Shown: positions 1 through 11,939, counted from the first letter of the stretch. The stretch is 64,000 nt of DNA from Blasia pusilla (GCA_050084515.1 CM114274.1:42718001-42782000), one strand, 5' to 3'. Made by a program: numbers and translations. Notes: generated from the letters alone by a model not told the origin.

Positions 1-108
1 TGAGACTGAATTTCGCGGACGTACTCCATTGTCCGCAATCGGTAGAGTGGAATTCTCGGGGTGTTGTGGCCCTCCATTAGTGCCATCTGCTTTACCACTG
101 TCTGCAAC
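1..108 (-). pseudogene. PM gene, unit 1: start of ParB-like exon (runs off window)
   Basis: Minus-strand reading matches the beginning of the ParB-like exon seen intact at 43053-43540 (MALMEG, then CRLRTMEYV-like sequence). Only the first ~35 codons lie in the window. It follows exon 1 of the same gene at 194-835 after a short intron whose donor GTAAGAG is at about 187-193. Confidence rests on similarity to the two fuller copies in this window. Confidence 0.6.
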
Positions 109-193
109 GGGACAAGATCGAAGCTCTGATGAATTGCCAATGAATTGCAAGATGGGCCTTCACATAATTCAAAAAACACAGATCCTCTCTTAC

Positions 194-835
194 CCGCTCG
201 AAGATTGGGTCAGTTTCTTGGCCAGCCAACTGCTCTGAGACAGCAGCTGGCAAGTCCACTGGAAACTCGTCGATCCGATAGAGGTCAATTTCTTCCGCCG
301 GGCTTAGAGACGAGGATGACCGCTCTCCTGTTTCTTCAGCGATGTCCACCATCTCCACGCCGGCGGTCCTCATGACCTCATCGTCCGTGATTTGAACTTC
401 GGCCGTTTCCGCTATATTGATTGTGTCCCGGACTTCATCGGGGATATTTCCCGCATCTCAACACTTTCGGTTGGACGGGCAGGGCTTTCTTCAATGGCTA
501 TTGCTTTTTCCCTCCTCGCTTTAGCCAATTCTGCTCTCCTCACCGACGCGTCTAGACGCTTCTTTTCTCGCTTTTCGTCGGCGACCCTTCTCTTCAAGGC
601 CTGCGACGCCTCAGCCTCTACGTTCTGTTTATCGAGCGCCTCTTGTACACGTTTTGCAAGAAGCTCCTACTTGTGCATCTTCGCTTCCCTTTCCCGCTCC
701 TCGATTTCTTGCTGCCTTATCTCATTGGCCGGATGAGGCCTTGGAGATGGTGACGCACGAGTCCTCATGGACTTGGGAGTGAAGCTCCCAGACTTGTTTG
801 CTTGAGATTTTTTCCTCGTCAATTTTTTCGGAAAT
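194..835 (-). pseudogene. PM gene, unit 1: exon 1, charged coiled-coil N-terminus
   Basis: Encodes a charged, Arg/Glu/Lys-rich helical segment (EIEERERE, then DEKREKKRLDASVRRAELAK) followed by an acidic linker containing SVEMVDIAEE and LYRIDEFPVDLP. The same order occurs at 43614-44264, 21356-21990 and 53968-55877. It is the N-terminal part of the minus-strand gene that diverges from the transposase at 2243. Compared with the 44 kb copy it has a Gln-to-stop change (CAG to TAG) near 668 and a 1-bp loss near 430, and the expected ATG near 830 reads TTG, so it looks dead. The function of the N-terminus is unknown; a dimerisation coiled coil is the simplest reading. Confidence 0.6.
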
Positions 836-1149
836 GCCTCCACCTATGTCCACGATGAATCGCTTGATCAATCGCCTTGCTGATGTTGAGATGAGTCGCC
901 TTGATGGGTAGCTCAAATCGTCTCGCGATCGTTTGGTCGAGCCGTCTCATGATCGTTTGCTCGTATCGTCTCACGATGAGTCGCCGTGTGAAGCGCCCCT
1001 TGGTATCTGGTCAGTTGCTGCGCGGGAGAGCAATGGAGATCGCGAAATGAAAAACCGGAAATGAGCGATTTCTCCCATATTTATACTTTTCTAGCCGTTG
1101 GGTCGCATCGTCCTTCCGATGATGACGTGCCGGCCGTTACGGAAGTATG

Positions 1150-1985
1150 GACGTGAAAAACAACAACCCAACGGCTTCGACGGGTTGCACGCTTCTCGAG
1201 GGTTCAAGGCATCCGTCCTCGTCGCAACCCGTCGGAGTCCGACAGGTTGCACGCCTGAGCCGTCCTGGGACGAGAACGCGAGGTGCGCGAGCAACCCGTC
1301 GGAGACCAACAGGTTGATCGCCTCCGCAGTCTTCAGACAAGAACGCAAGGTACCCGCGCAACCCGTCGGAGACCGACAGGTTGCGCGCCTCCGCCGTCTT
1401 CGGACAAGAACGGGAGGTACCCGCGCAACCTGTCGGAGACCGTTGGGTTGCACGCTCCCCTCGTCAAGGGATAACAACGCGGGCTTCCCGTTTAACTCGT
1501 CGGAGGCCGACAGGTTGCACGAATCCTTCATGTAAGCGAAACAAGGCGAGGACCTTGCGCAACCCGTCGAAGGGCGACGGGTTGCACGCCTCGCCATCTT
1601 TGGGCAAGAAGGTGCGGCACCTCGCGCAACTCGTCAGAGAGCGACGGGTTGCCAACTTTGATCATGTTTGCGTTACAAGGTAAGGCAGAAGCGTGCAACC
1701 CGTCTGAAGCCGACGGGTTGCAGGCTTCGCTTAGCTTGGGTTAATAGTTGAGTTACCAGGGCAACCCGTCGGTTATCGACAGGTTATCCCTCGGGAAACA
1801 ATGCGACAACGTATTGTTCCGAGGAAACCCATTGAAATCCGACGGGTCACAAGATGTACCCTGAGTTGGACAATCCCGCAAAAACAAGCGATATCTTGTG
1901 TTTGATGCTAGCAAAATCGCCTCAAAAGATCTTCGGTCGGCAAGAAGGGGGTACTAACCCAATGGACTCCGACGGGTTCCAACAA
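1150..1985. repeat. ~67-bp minisatellite with palindromic cores, between divergent genes
   Basis: About 12 imperfect copies of a ~67-bp unit. Each holds a 25-27 bp palindrome (arms CAACCCGTCGG / CCGACGGGTTG, 3-nt centre), at roughly 1160, 1220, 1290, 1358, 1424, 1494, 1558, 1625, 1695, 1760, 1823 and 1954. Palindromes are better conserved than the ~40-bp spacers, but neighbouring spacers are still related (CCGTCTTCGGACAAGAACG-like). The array fills the shared upstream region of the minus PM gene and the plus transposase. The equivalent place in unit 2 (44620-45190) carries the same array. Confidence 0.85.
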
Positions 1986-2154
1986 ATGAAGTGTGCTTCG
2001 CAACCCACGTCTCTGCTTCCCAAATCCTCTAACCCCGACTCGACGAGGTTGCAGCAGTGAATCCATTGTGTCAGACAATTTCACCTACCAAACTTCATCT
2101 TGTTAGTCAAATTCTGTCAGGAGAATCTGATTTCCTATTCCCTATAAATTAAAC

Positions 2155-2215
2155 ATTCTCATTCTCATTCTCGTTCTCATTCTCACTATGATTCTCATTC
2201 TCATTCTCATTCTCA
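2155..2215. repeat. CATTCT/CATTCTC microsatellite in transposase 5' leader
   Basis: Short tandem (CATTCTC)n-like tract ending ~28 bp before the transposase ATG at 2243. The same tract precedes the other copies at about 45425-45465 and 56705-56745, so it is part of the ancestral leader. A TATAAATTAA box lies just upstream at ~2143-2152 and is also conserved (about 45412 and 56695), a plausible core promoter. Confidence 0.6.
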
Positions 2216-2242
2216 GTCTCCTCCCGTTGGAAATTTCTGGGA

Positions 2243-5200
2243 ATGGACAATTATGTGAAGCTCACTTGTGGCAGTCATCTAGCGGCCCTTCCTCAATCAG
2301 AAATCGTTCGACCGCAAGCTCGTGAGTCTTTCATAGCAGTGGATGAAAATTTTCTCTCAGTTCGATTTCTTCTCCAAATTGGAACCATCTTTTTATCCAA
2401 GGATGTTAGGGTGGATGGTACAGAGGACATTATAGGTGAGACGGTCCAGCTAGTGATTGTAGACCGTTAAGTATGGAATCTCCTACCTCTACCAAATGGT
2501 CAATATAGAGTTTACGGCTTGCCCTTGAATTCCTCTGTTTCCCAAGTAGACGGTCGAGAATTTCTTATTGCACCGAGCTCTACATTTGCACCTCCTAGCT
2601 CAGTAGATCCGGCTTCGACTCCAACTTCACACGCTTGTAACAATGTTGTACTTCCTGAAGATATTTTGGATGTTGTCAACCTCAGTGGATCTGTCGGACA
2701 CCAATCGGGCCCTCTGTCCGCCTACTCATTCCTCTTGCGAGGATCAGGCAAAAGTTTGCTATCATCTCTCGCCTTGAAAATGTTCAAGCACATTCTTGGC
2801 GACAAGCTGCCGTCCACGTACGATGGTAATTTCATTTTTGAGTTGCCTCCACTTGCTGCTCCTGCTCAAAAGAAAGATGGAGGATGCCTGAAGGGTATGG
2901 ACAGAAAGTCTGATTGTCATCGATGGTGCAGGCTTCAACGGACTAGTGCTTCAATTCCATATGGTCCTTGGATTGTCTCCCGCCGCCAATGCATTGGAGC
3001 CTTGGAGTGTAGAAGTCCACCATGCCCATATCTAGAGCGGAACGAGCGAGTCAATACGTCGCAATTCCCCCCCAAGAATGCAAAAACTCCATACGAGGTT
3101 GGTGCCACCATACCGCCAGGAGGCCATCGATGTCCTCATTGTCAGGTATCTCCCTTCTGCGTTGGAGCGTGTCCTGCATACATATTTTTCATTGTCCATG
3201 ACTTGGGCTCCACGTCAGAGTACACTAGGCTGGCAGTTCATGTTGGCTCCCACACTCATCCTGTGACCGATGCAATTCAAAGACGCATCAAGGAGGATGT
3301 GGCGAAGAAAGTTGCCGAGGTCTACAGAAACTCTCCAGGTTCAAAGCCCACAGTGATCAAGCTCACAACGGCATCACAAATTTATGAAAAATTGCTTGGA
3401 ATCCCTAGACAGGGCAAGATCACGGCGGCTGAGGAGAAACAACTTTGGGAAAATCTCGCATTTCTCGCTGATCCTGAATGCATCCGGAATTTGCTACGTC
3501 AAATACGGGGTCTAGATGGAAAGACGGCCGAAATGGATGCCATCTCCAAAATCAAGGCCAACTCCAGATTTCCATTCATTCAGAGATGGCATTTCATGGG
3601 CCAAGGAGGCGAGGGATCCAGGGCCTATGTCTTCAAAATGTCAACCAGAGGTCCGTCGAGTGGCCTCGATCTTATAGATCGAATGAGGGAAGGGGAAGAT
3701 CTTTACGGCAGCTGGGTAAGGTTTGATATTTGCTACAGAGTGTTGAACGGATGGTTGACGATGGGTGCTCACGTTTATGACCATGTGGAGAAGGGACTCA
3801 AAACTATATTTTTCTGTGAAGTAAAGGCAGAAGAGGTTGGCAGTTTGAAGATGTGCTGGTTACTCTTATTGGAGGTGGTGAAGGAAAACAAAAGGCCACC
3901 CCCGGAAATTTATGGGTTCATGGCAGACAATGCACAACCTGGGTGGATTGCTATCCGGGAAGTGTTCTGGGGTGGAGAGGTTCAACCGGAGAGGGAAAGG
4001 TCGGATGCTTTCCATTGGCAACAGTCTGTGACCCGGTACACCAAATCTTGCATCAAGGAGAATAAGAGGACAGAGCATGTCACTCTACTCTAACGCTGCA
4101 AGGACAGCAAAACCTTGAAGCAAGCCATGGAATGCCAGGAAGAACTTCATGGGTGGTGGTGGAAGCATGCGATTGAGGGGAAGTACAAAGAGTTGTGCTC
4201 TTGGTTGAGTTGGTGGACTGTACGTATGAGATAATGGGGAAACTTCATGCGGCAGGTGAGTTCACTATTTTGTCTTGTCAAGTTCATGCTGAGAATTGTT
4301 TGTAAAGTTGCAGCTCAAGTTGAGAAGCGTGGGAACTATAGGGATTTCAAACCGAAGAAACCAAGGAAGCCGTCGGATGCGACGGGTTGCCCGAGTGTGC
4401 AACCCAACGGAAACTGACGGGTTGCATCCAGAATTTTGGTGCAACCCGTATACAAGTATGCAAGTCGCATGTATACAAGGCGTGCAAATAGTTTGACCCG
4501 GATGAGTTTCGGATGACTTGCACTTGGATCTTCCAGAGTGGCCACAGGTTCTTGCAACTCGTATGAATCCGACGGGTTGCAGTAGGTGGGTTTAGGGTTG
4601 CAACACGTCGGGACCCGACGGATCGTAGAGTCGTTCATGGGATGCCTCGGCCTTGCAACCCGTCTGGTATTGATAGGTAGCTTATTTCTTTGATTCTTGA
4701 GCTATTTTTGTTCCCTTCTAACATTGCCGTCGTTGCAGGGATTGAACATTCATGAAAATGCCGTCTGCCCCAACACAAGTGGAGCAGAAAGTGTTCATTT
4801 CTCGTGGAGGTCGTCACAAGCATGCCAATGAATTTCACTTGTGGAGGCATGCCAACAAGACCAGGCAAGAGCAATGCTACAGTCTGCAGCATCCCATATC
4901 TTCCTCACAAAAAGCATAACAAAAGGAAGGGGGCCGTCGATCTACGAGCTCTATATCAGGGCGGCTGTGAGATCTGGTGATGAAAAATTGTATGTGGAAG
5001 CCTTCAATTGGTGCGTAGTTGGAACTCCCCTTGAGCAAGACGTACACATTGGTGGGGATATTCGTGGGCGGGTTTCAAGACGTCCCATACAGATGGTGGT
5101 AGAGCAGTCCGAGCGAGACTTGTGGAGACAAGATAAGTATCTTGACTTCAGGCACGTGAAGAGGCAGCATCGAGGAACAAATCCGGTGATTGATTTGGAT

Positions 5201-6241
5201 GAGGAAATTATGCCGCCCAGGTATTCGGGGACCCTGGACTGCTCCCAAATCCGTAATGGAGACCCTTCTCCAAAATCAGTGAATGTCTTATTTCAAAAGC
5301 CCTCCGTTGCTGGAAGTTCGCAACATCCTGTCACTGGAGTGGTTCAACAATATGGGATTTTGGTAATGGAGGTGGATTGCAACCTAAAACGGTGGCATAT
5401 ATCTCGGAGCAACCCAGGACGTGGACCCACCTACAGGGCAGGATCTGATGGCATTAGGAGAGCATGCGGCATTTTCCTAAATAAGAACTGTACAAGGACT
5501 GGACGACCACTGCCTGGGTTTTGGGGACTCAAAACCTTTGATCGTTTCACCAGGATCGGGGATCAATTGAAGTACTTCTTTTGCCCAAATGAATCTTGCG
5601 CTTTCCGGAAGTCTTATCGGGCTGCCATTGGAGCTCCGGGGAATACCCCCACGATTTGGCCGATCGCCGCAGGTACGAATTGCACTCAAGACAAAGTGGA
5701 CAATCCTACAAGTGCCGGTTTCAGACTCGTAGACGGGGGAAGTTTGGAGCATGTTCGCATTACAGAGACCTTCGCATTTCGTATTCAACCCAAGATTGAT
5801 GTCAACATGTACCCGGAGAAGGTGGATGATCTCAATCCATTATTTCTGTTTGAGTCTAGAAATGGGGTGAAGAGAAACAGAATGTGTAGGCCAACGGTGG
5901 AGAGAGCAAAGCGAATTGCATCAGCTCAGGAGGCAAAAATGGAGATCATCGCCACGAAAGATATCTTGAGTGGCAATGGAATAGGAAGGATGTATTGGGT
6001 CAAGAACAACACTGTAAATTCAAGTGTCACAGGGGTGTATGTGGTGCACATCTGTTGCTTTCCCACATGTTCATGTGATGACTTTGTCCAAAGAGAGACA
6101 AGTGGCAAAAGGTATTTCCCTTGTAAGCACATGAACTATGTGTTGCTGGTAGTTTTAAGAGAGTCGGAGGTAGGAGTAGGAATCCACCAACCAATTTTTT
6201 CCCTCAAAGAAGTGCGAAGTATTTTAAACAAACCACTTTGA
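2243..6241 (+). pseudogene. MULE-like SWIM transposase, unit 1 (two exons)
   Basis: Cut-and-paste DDE-type transposase relic. Exon 1 is 2243-4255, the intron 4256-4738 (CAG|GTGAGT ... TTGCAG|GG), exon 2 4739-6241; exon 1 is exactly 671 codons, so phase is kept. Exon 1 has a Cys/His cluster (HRCPHC ... GSHTHPV) like the FLYWCH/WRKY-GCM1 class of N-terminal DNA-binding fingers, then a MULE-like catalytic region with the second-Asp strand FMADNAQPGWIAIREVF followed by FHWQQSV. Exon 2 ends with a SWIM zinc finger, CSCDDF ... FPCKHM (CxCx(n)CxH). Stops at 2468 (AAA to TAA), 4091 and 4232 (CAA to TAA) and 4829 (CGA to TGA) are sense codons in sister copies. Exon 2 after 4841 is open for 466 codons. 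Assignment to MULE is from SWIM plus DDE context; the first Asp and last Glu are not pinned. Confidence 0.85.
4256..4738 (+). other. Transposase intron holding palindromes
   Basis: Begins GTGAGT and ends TTGCAG. It contains several CAACCCGTCGG-type palindromes and half-copies between ~4370 and 4670. The same intron with similar content is at 48590-48993 (unit 2) and about 58774-59650 (unit X, where the donor GT is mutated to AT). Confidence 0.75.
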
Positions 6242-6656
6242 GGATGCAAAATGAGGTTTTAGATTGTACTTTCATTTTTTAAGAACCTTCACTTTTACCT
6301 TGAACTCTATTCAGCCCAGGGCAAATGGTAGATTGTTTCCAGACCTTGGATGGAAAAAGTGATTGATTCCACACTTATGATTCCACTGATTTTCTAGTTT
6401 TGTATATTTTGTGCAATTTGCAACCAGTCGGACTCAGATGGGTTGCCAAAATATGGGAGAGAAAAAAAAAACTGTGAGACTGCTTAATAACTGAACAAAA
6501 AAGTGCAAAAAAATTCACACAAAAAGTTTCCTCTCCTCAACCCAACGGAAACTCTCTTAAAAAAAAAGTATCTATTTCGGTTGAAGGTAGTTTCCTCTCT
6601 CCTCTCTCCTCTCTTCCTCTCTCCTCTCTCCTCTCTTCCTCTCCTCTTACCGCACC
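6242..6656 (+). other. Transposase 3' flank and putative right end of unit 1
   Basis: Contains one degenerate palindrome at ~6419-6446 (also present at ~50678 and ~62256 in the other copies), A-rich tracts, and a purine/pyrimidine tract of CTCTCCT repeats (6590-6650) ending CTTACCGCACC. The homology between units stops at this CACC end, after which a D-family LTR fragment begins. I take this as the right terminus of the composite unit; the tract is low complexity, so the inverted match to the left end is weak. Confidence 0.45.
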
Positions 6657-6895
6657 TCTCGAGAGGAAATCTACTTGAGCATGCTGTCAACTCCACTAGA
6701 GAGAATTGAGAAAAGAAACTTTCGTACTAAGAAAGATCCAAAGATATTGATAAGACATTGAATATAAATCATACACATTTAAATACAACTATTACAAAAG
6801 AATTGTAATTTCGAACTCTCTTTTCATCAAACAATGATCCTCTTGGGGATCGAACTTATTAAACGACTGTAAAATAGAAATTCTTGTACATAACA
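6657..6895 (+). mobile_element. Family-D LTR fragment (3' end)
   Basis: Matches the last ~235 bp of the D LTR seen whole at 60042-61304 (CTGTCAACTCCACTAGAGAG through to the terminus TACATAACA). It abuts the right end of unit 1, just as another D fragment (50890-50945) abuts unit 2. Confidence 0.75.
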
Positions 6896-7490
6896 GACTT
6901 CTCCCTTGGAGTCCAGGCTCCCACCAAATCAATCACATGGGCATGCACAAGATCAACAAAATCCACGTCTGGCTCTTCAGGATGCAAATTCATGTTCCAA
7001 AGAGTGTAACACTACGTCACAAGCTTGTTACTCATGTAGTACTTCCTATCTGGGTTAAACAAATTTTGATACAACTAACAAAACTGCGAGAATAGTGGCG
7101 GGCTAAGCATTTGCATCTTGTACCCATTTCTTCCTAGGCGCTCGGTTGTCATACATCCCAACTCTTCAAGTTCCTCCTGTCGGACGAGGGCATCACAATC
7201 AAGCTCTTCTTCAGGGGCCGCGGGCAACACATACACCATTCGCCACAGGTCGGTGGACCAATTGTTGGGTTGGGCCTCATGCTTTTAATCCCTCGTGATA
7301 AATTCACTCACTTTGGGCCTCGAATATAACTCCGCGAGTAACGACACCGAAGACTACGACCAATCTGCGCCAAAGAATTGCCACAAAGAACGTTCCTCAA
7401 AGGCTCCGCGGAGCTCGCTTGAAATGCCCAAGGTCGGGTACACTCCGCACTTCATGAGAGCCATGGTCTTTCCTCAAGCCAAACCCTCTT
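6896..7490 (-). pseudogene. Unrecognised decayed coding sequence (~195 codons)
   Basis: One minus-strand frame reads coherently from about 7485 (MALMKCGVYPTLG) to 6896 (WTPREKSVMY) with only about four in-frame stops. It includes stretches such as LPAAPEEELDCDALVRQEEL, MLSPPLFSQFC and DVDFVDLVHAHVIDLVGAW, with amino-acid composition typical of a folded protein. I do not recognise the family. It directly abuts the D LTR fragment. It could be an accessory ORF of an LTR element or a host gene remnant. Confidence 0.4.
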
Positions 7491-7849
7491 GCTTTCGTTT
7501 GAGTATGCGTGATTTCGTGAGTGTTCTCTGTGGTCGGCTTTTGGCTGTCCCCCTGCCCCTAGCCATGTGAACTGAGCGGATTCGCCCCTGCTTTGGCCCT
7601 CTTGGCCCTTGATAACCATGAGTCTTATGTAACCGCTGCTCCTTTTGTAATGGAATCTTGGCACTCTTCATTATTTAGTGCCAAGACCTCGAAGACAAAG
7701 ACAACGGAGACAAAGAAGAAGAAGACAACAAGACAAAGACACCCGTTATTTGTCTCCTGTGAGTCTTTGTAGTTCTTTGGGGTCTTTGCTTCAGAGTCCT
7801 CAGAGTCTTTAAGCCTGCTTCTTGACACTCCTTGAACGGAGAAGGGTAG

Positions 7850-8244
7850 TGCCTTACCGCCTCCCTCAGTTAGGCACATGATATCTGCGGATGTGCATGC
7901 CATTCACACGTGTAGGCAATGTCTCTCCATTTGGAGTTTCCAGTTGTAAAGACCCATTCTCAAAAATTTACAAAACTCCATAAGGTCCCATCCAATTTAA
8001 TTTCAACTTCCCTGGGAACTCAAGGCGTTGGTTGTCATAGACCAGCACCAAATCGCCTGCCCGTACTGATTGTAGTCGTAGGATCCTGTCATAGCGTCTC
8101 TTTCTTTTTGCTTGGATGGTCTTTGTATGTCCATAAGCAAGATGTCTTGCCTCCTCCAAAGCTACCAAGTCTTCGTTCCTCTTTTTGGTGATGGCTAAAT
8201 CTTCCTCGTTCCTTTCTTCTTCTAGAATCCATAAGGTGGGCAAG
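7850..8244 (-). pseudogene. Ty3/gypsy integrase C-terminal region (family F, part 2)
   Basis: Minus-strand reading ARHLAYGHTKTIQAKRKRRYD, then GDLVLVYDNQ and FPGKLKLNWMGPYGV, the standard end of a gypsy integrase (GPY/F-type module). It continues as ENGSLQLETPNGETLPTRVN up to ~7860. It is the direct continuation of 11481-11764: removing 8245-11475 restores PIEWDLPTLWILEEER in frame. No complete element can be assembled around it. Confidence 0.8.
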
Positions 8245-11200
8245 TGTAATGTATAGCTCTAGGAAAAACGTACTCTTTCTATCGCAAAGTACTAAGTTTG
8301 TTCCCAAGAGACCACTGTTTCCTGAGTAAAGAAAGGTTTTATAAGAATTAACAAGAATAACTCCTTCATCAATGATTTTACTCACTAACTACAAGGACAC
8401 TGTCTTACAAGTACAAAAGAATAAAATGATTTTTCTTCCCTTTTGGAAAAGACTCTTCTCAAGTGCAGACAAAGACTCTTTTGAATCTGGAATAACAAAG
8501 CTCTACAAAGACCTCAAAGAGACCTCAAGAATGACGGCTCACCCTACTTTCAAAATTGAATCTGTCACTACACATTACTCACTGTCTAATAGCTTTCCTA
8601 CGCTCTTCCTGATTATCTTCTGGAATTTCAAAATCACAAGACTCAACTCTCATCTTTATTGCACCCCAATAAGATTTTACAATCAAGTCCGCACATCAGA
8701 AAGCATGAGAGAAGACTCTTCTTCTGCATCAAAGAATGGAAAGAACTAGAAAGTATTACAAGCTTTAGAAGGTAAAAGACTCTTCAGCTTGGATCATCCC
8801 TCAACAACCTATCCACACAAAATCCTCATAAATATTGGAAATTCCAGACACAAAGGCATAATCCCTCTTCATCTACTCAATCACAAGTATTTGGAAGATT
8901 CAAGAAACTAGGAAATGACCCCTCCTTCTACTAATTTTCTCTTTAAAGAGTCTTTATAATCTCTCATTGATCTTCCTATTCTCATCTAGAATTCTAACGG
9001 CTAATCCCAACCTACTCTATTCAGATTCTCCAACCCTCCATCTTCCTAAGATGGGTGGTTGCTTTTGTCATACGCATACACATTGCTATCACCAAACACA
9101 CACACAAACACATACGATTCCATGCTAACTCATGGCATCCAAACAACGAGACGAGAAGTACCAAAATATCTCCAATAAAATATGATCCAATCCCTCTCAA
9201 CACCATAGCTCTCAAATGTGTGCACTCTGGCGGCACGGAATGGCTACAAATGGCATAGCACTTGGGAATGGGATGCGGCACTCGCCGGCATACCCTCCTC
9301 AATCAACAATTCACACGCTCTGATTCGTGAAGGAGCGGCTCCGTGATTGAGATGGTGCGGTGTGGTGCGGCCACGAGCGGCATGGCGGGGCAATTGGTGG
9401 CACGTTGCGACTACGGGCATCACGAGACGGTACTCGATTGTCATCGAGCGGCTTCCAATCATAACATAGCAGCATGAAATGAAAACTGAAACACCATAAC
9501 CCGAGGTGACATGCCATCACTGGTTGATGATAAAAGTACGATGACGGTGGCGGCCAAACAAAGTATGTGGTGGCGGCGCAAGTCAGAGAATCAATGGTCA
9601 TCTTGGAAGACCCTCCACTCTGTAATTTTGGCAATGGCAACCAAGGATGGACAACGGCCGAACTCGGCTTTGAGCAACGCTAGGCGGCCGCGGCGGCCGA
9701 CGGTGGACCGTTGAAGGTGACGGTTGACCATTGATGGTGATAGTTGACCATCAATGGTGATGGTTGATGGTGACTATGATGGCGACGGCTGCCGCAGGTG
9801 CGGTGACTGGTTTAGGGTTTGAATAATTTAACCCTAAAAATTGCATAGCAATGGCACTTTTGCAAGATTGACCATAACGTTTTGTTCGCAACTCCAAATT
9901 GCGCACCGTTTGTTGTACAGCGTGCACAGCTTTCTGATCTACAACAATGTCAAAAAATATTTTCAATCAAACATTCAAGTAAAAATTGACAGGGACTATT
10001 ATAAAGCTCAACGTCTCTTTCTCCTACATAAAATTGGGCAGCGCTTTTGTGCTGATCTCTCCCAACGAAAATGTAAAATCTGTGAGAACACAAACCCGCA
10101 AACTACATGGTGCTCTCGAGAGTACTGGCATGGAGCAATCCACCCCATACTCAATTCCTATTGAAAATTGGGCAGCGCTTCCGCATGCCACTCTCCCGTA
10201 CAAAAAAATCAGCAAAGCAAAATAGCAAACTCGTACGGCTCTTGCTCCGGTGAGCACTCCCATGAAGCGGGGAACATGGTCCCTCAACATGCACCAAACA
10301 TCAAGCAACTAGCAAGCTTCCCCATAAAGCTCTCTCACTCACTCATTCTCTCTTTGTAAAATATGATCCAATCTCTCTCAACACCATAACTCTCAAATGT
10401 GTGCACTCTCACATGTCTCTCTCTATGTCAAACCAAAACCACTCTCCTAATGAGAGGCTTGGTTTACACACACAAGGCAAGCAAGATCATAGCTCCGCCG
10501 CCTCATGCCAAGAGGTTCAATAAAGAGATAATGAGCTCTCAAGCTCTCTCTCCTTGAGGTATACCCCTCCCCTCTCCCAAGCTCTCTCCATGGTAACCTA
10601 TGCTCCCAAGGCACCTCCTTGGCTCTTGACCTGATTTAGGAGGTCAAGGGACACTTACCAAAAATAGAAATTTGACCATATACTCATAATGGTAATTACC
10701 TAAAATAGTAAGTTTCTCAATATGGCTCCAAATGAGCCGAAACGAAGGGGAAATATGCTCTCTCAGGTTTTCCGGGGCCTCAGTAGGTCATCCTCAACGT
10801 CGTGAGTCTGTCCTCCACTACTCGCAAAGGCGCTCCACTAGATCTTACCGATCTATCCTAAAAGACATGACACCCTACCGTTTCATTTCCAAAGGTTTTC
10901 GAAGTTGGAAATGGAGCGGCGCAACGGTTTGGTCGTTACAGTCTTCGTAGTCTTTGTCCTCCTTTCTACTTTCTTTGAATTGAATGTCCCCAAAGCATTC
11001 TCTATCTTTCTCCTCCTATTCTTAATACACCTTCCTGCTTTGTGAAGACTCTTTGACTTCTTCTGCTTCTTCCTCTTCCTTCTTTGAGTTCTTAGTCTTT
11101 GCTCTTCAGTCTTTGCTCTTCGTTCTTTGTACCCAGTCTTTGCACAGAGACTACGTTCATTCTTCTTTGCAAAGAAGCTTTTCCCAGTCTTCGTTGATAG

Positions 11201-11475
11201 TCTTTTACAGCTGTTCTTACTGCGGTCTTTCTAACTTCTTTTCCTATCTTTTCCAACTTTTCCAAATTTTACACAATTCTCACTTTTCCAAGACAATCCT
11301 TGATCTTCTAACATCTCTTGTCCTCTCATTAGAGTTCTATCAGTCAAGGTTTTCACACAATTTTAGTAAAGTAAGACTCTTTACTTCCGGTATCGAGTTT
11401 TTAGTCCTCGCTCAAGGAAGACTTAAGTACAAAAATTGATCTTTCTGTCAAAATTTCAAAAACGGGGGCACTACA
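8245..11475 (-). mobile_element. Solo LTR, family E, with nested family-B copy
   Basis: On the minus strand it starts TGTAGTGCCCC (11475) and ends CTATACATTACA (8245). It is flanked by CAAG (8241-8244 and 11477-11480), a 4-5 bp duplication (GCAAG/ACAAG). It split the integrase codon series of family F. Removing the inserted family-B copy at 9066-10872 leaves ~1.42 kb with no recognisable gag or pol, so a solo LTR is the best reading. Confidence 0.75.
9066..10872 (-). mobile_element. Family-B element, internally deleted (A - internal - A end - C)
   Basis: Minus order: repeat A 10872-10355 (starts TGTCATGTCTTTTAGG, ends TTTACA), a primer-binding-like AAGAGAGAATGAG directly after it (10342-10354), internal remnant 10341-9226, the last ~48 bp of a second A (9225-9178), and segment C (9177-9066). 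It corresponds to 17114-21324 on the plus strand. TATA-like GGTATACC lies at ~10560. The internal remnant (9226-10341) has no recognisable coding; it probably represents 5' leader sequence. Confidence 0.7.
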
Positions 11476-11480
11476 ACAAG

Positions 11481-11764
11481 TCCCATTCGATTGGAGTAAG
11501 GGGTTGAATCCCATATGTCAGGAAGAATGGCGTGTACGTGGTAGTAACCTTCTCCGCTGTCCGATAGGCCCACAGTGCTTCAGGGATCTTAGTATCATGG
11601 TGATAGGAATAGGTGACAATTAGGCGGTTTAAGATATGGCAAATAAGCTTATTGGACTTCTCGGTTAACCCATTGGCTTTGGGGTTGTAAGGCGTAGTCT
11701 TCCTATGCTTAATAAGGAAGTGGTCGGTCAACACCTCAATCATTTTGTTGAGGAATTTTGATCC
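11481..11764 (-). pseudogene. Ty3/gypsy integrase core fragment (family F, part 1)
   Basis: Minus-strand frame reads KTTPYNPKANGLTEKSNK, the conserved stretch carrying the third acidic residue region of gypsy integrases, then IPEALWAYRTAEK and LTYGIQPLTPIEW. The glutamate normally before 'N' is replaced by Lys here (PKANG), and the second Asp lies beyond the truncated 5' end, so it is inactive. It continues at 8244. Confidence 0.8.
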
Positions 11765-11939
11765 GCTGGACCAAATCGGACCAAATTTTGCGGGCCTTAA
11801 GCCCGCATGCGGGCTATGGGCGGGCTCGGGTACGGGCCCTGTGCCCAAGTACTTGGGCCCACAGGAACATATCCATCCATAGGACGGACATAACTCCACG
11901 GTCACAAACTTTGACCGTGTGCAACCTTGGCTCTTTTTT
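11765..11939. other. Unassigned inverted-repeat-rich spacer
   Basis: No gene seen. Contains overlapping small palindromes (GCGGGCCTTAAGCCCGC, GGGCCCAAGTACTTGGGC-like) and a GGTCAAAGTTTGTGACC-like inverted pair. It sits between the family-F integrase fragment and the family-C element. Confidence 0.4.

Noticed and set aside
1091-1683. Overlapping ORFs on both strands rich in ATRRSPTGC, NPSESDGL or QPVGLRRV
   Set aside because: These are translations of the palindromic repeats in various frames; similar false ORFs appear wherever the repeats occur (42500-43004, 44540-45301, 29610-29954, 59012-59275).
3866-4078. Antisense ORFs opposite the transposase (also 45990-46444, 49205-49474, 50040-50387)
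   Set aside because: Shadow frames with no independent conservation signal; the plus-strand protein explains the conservation.
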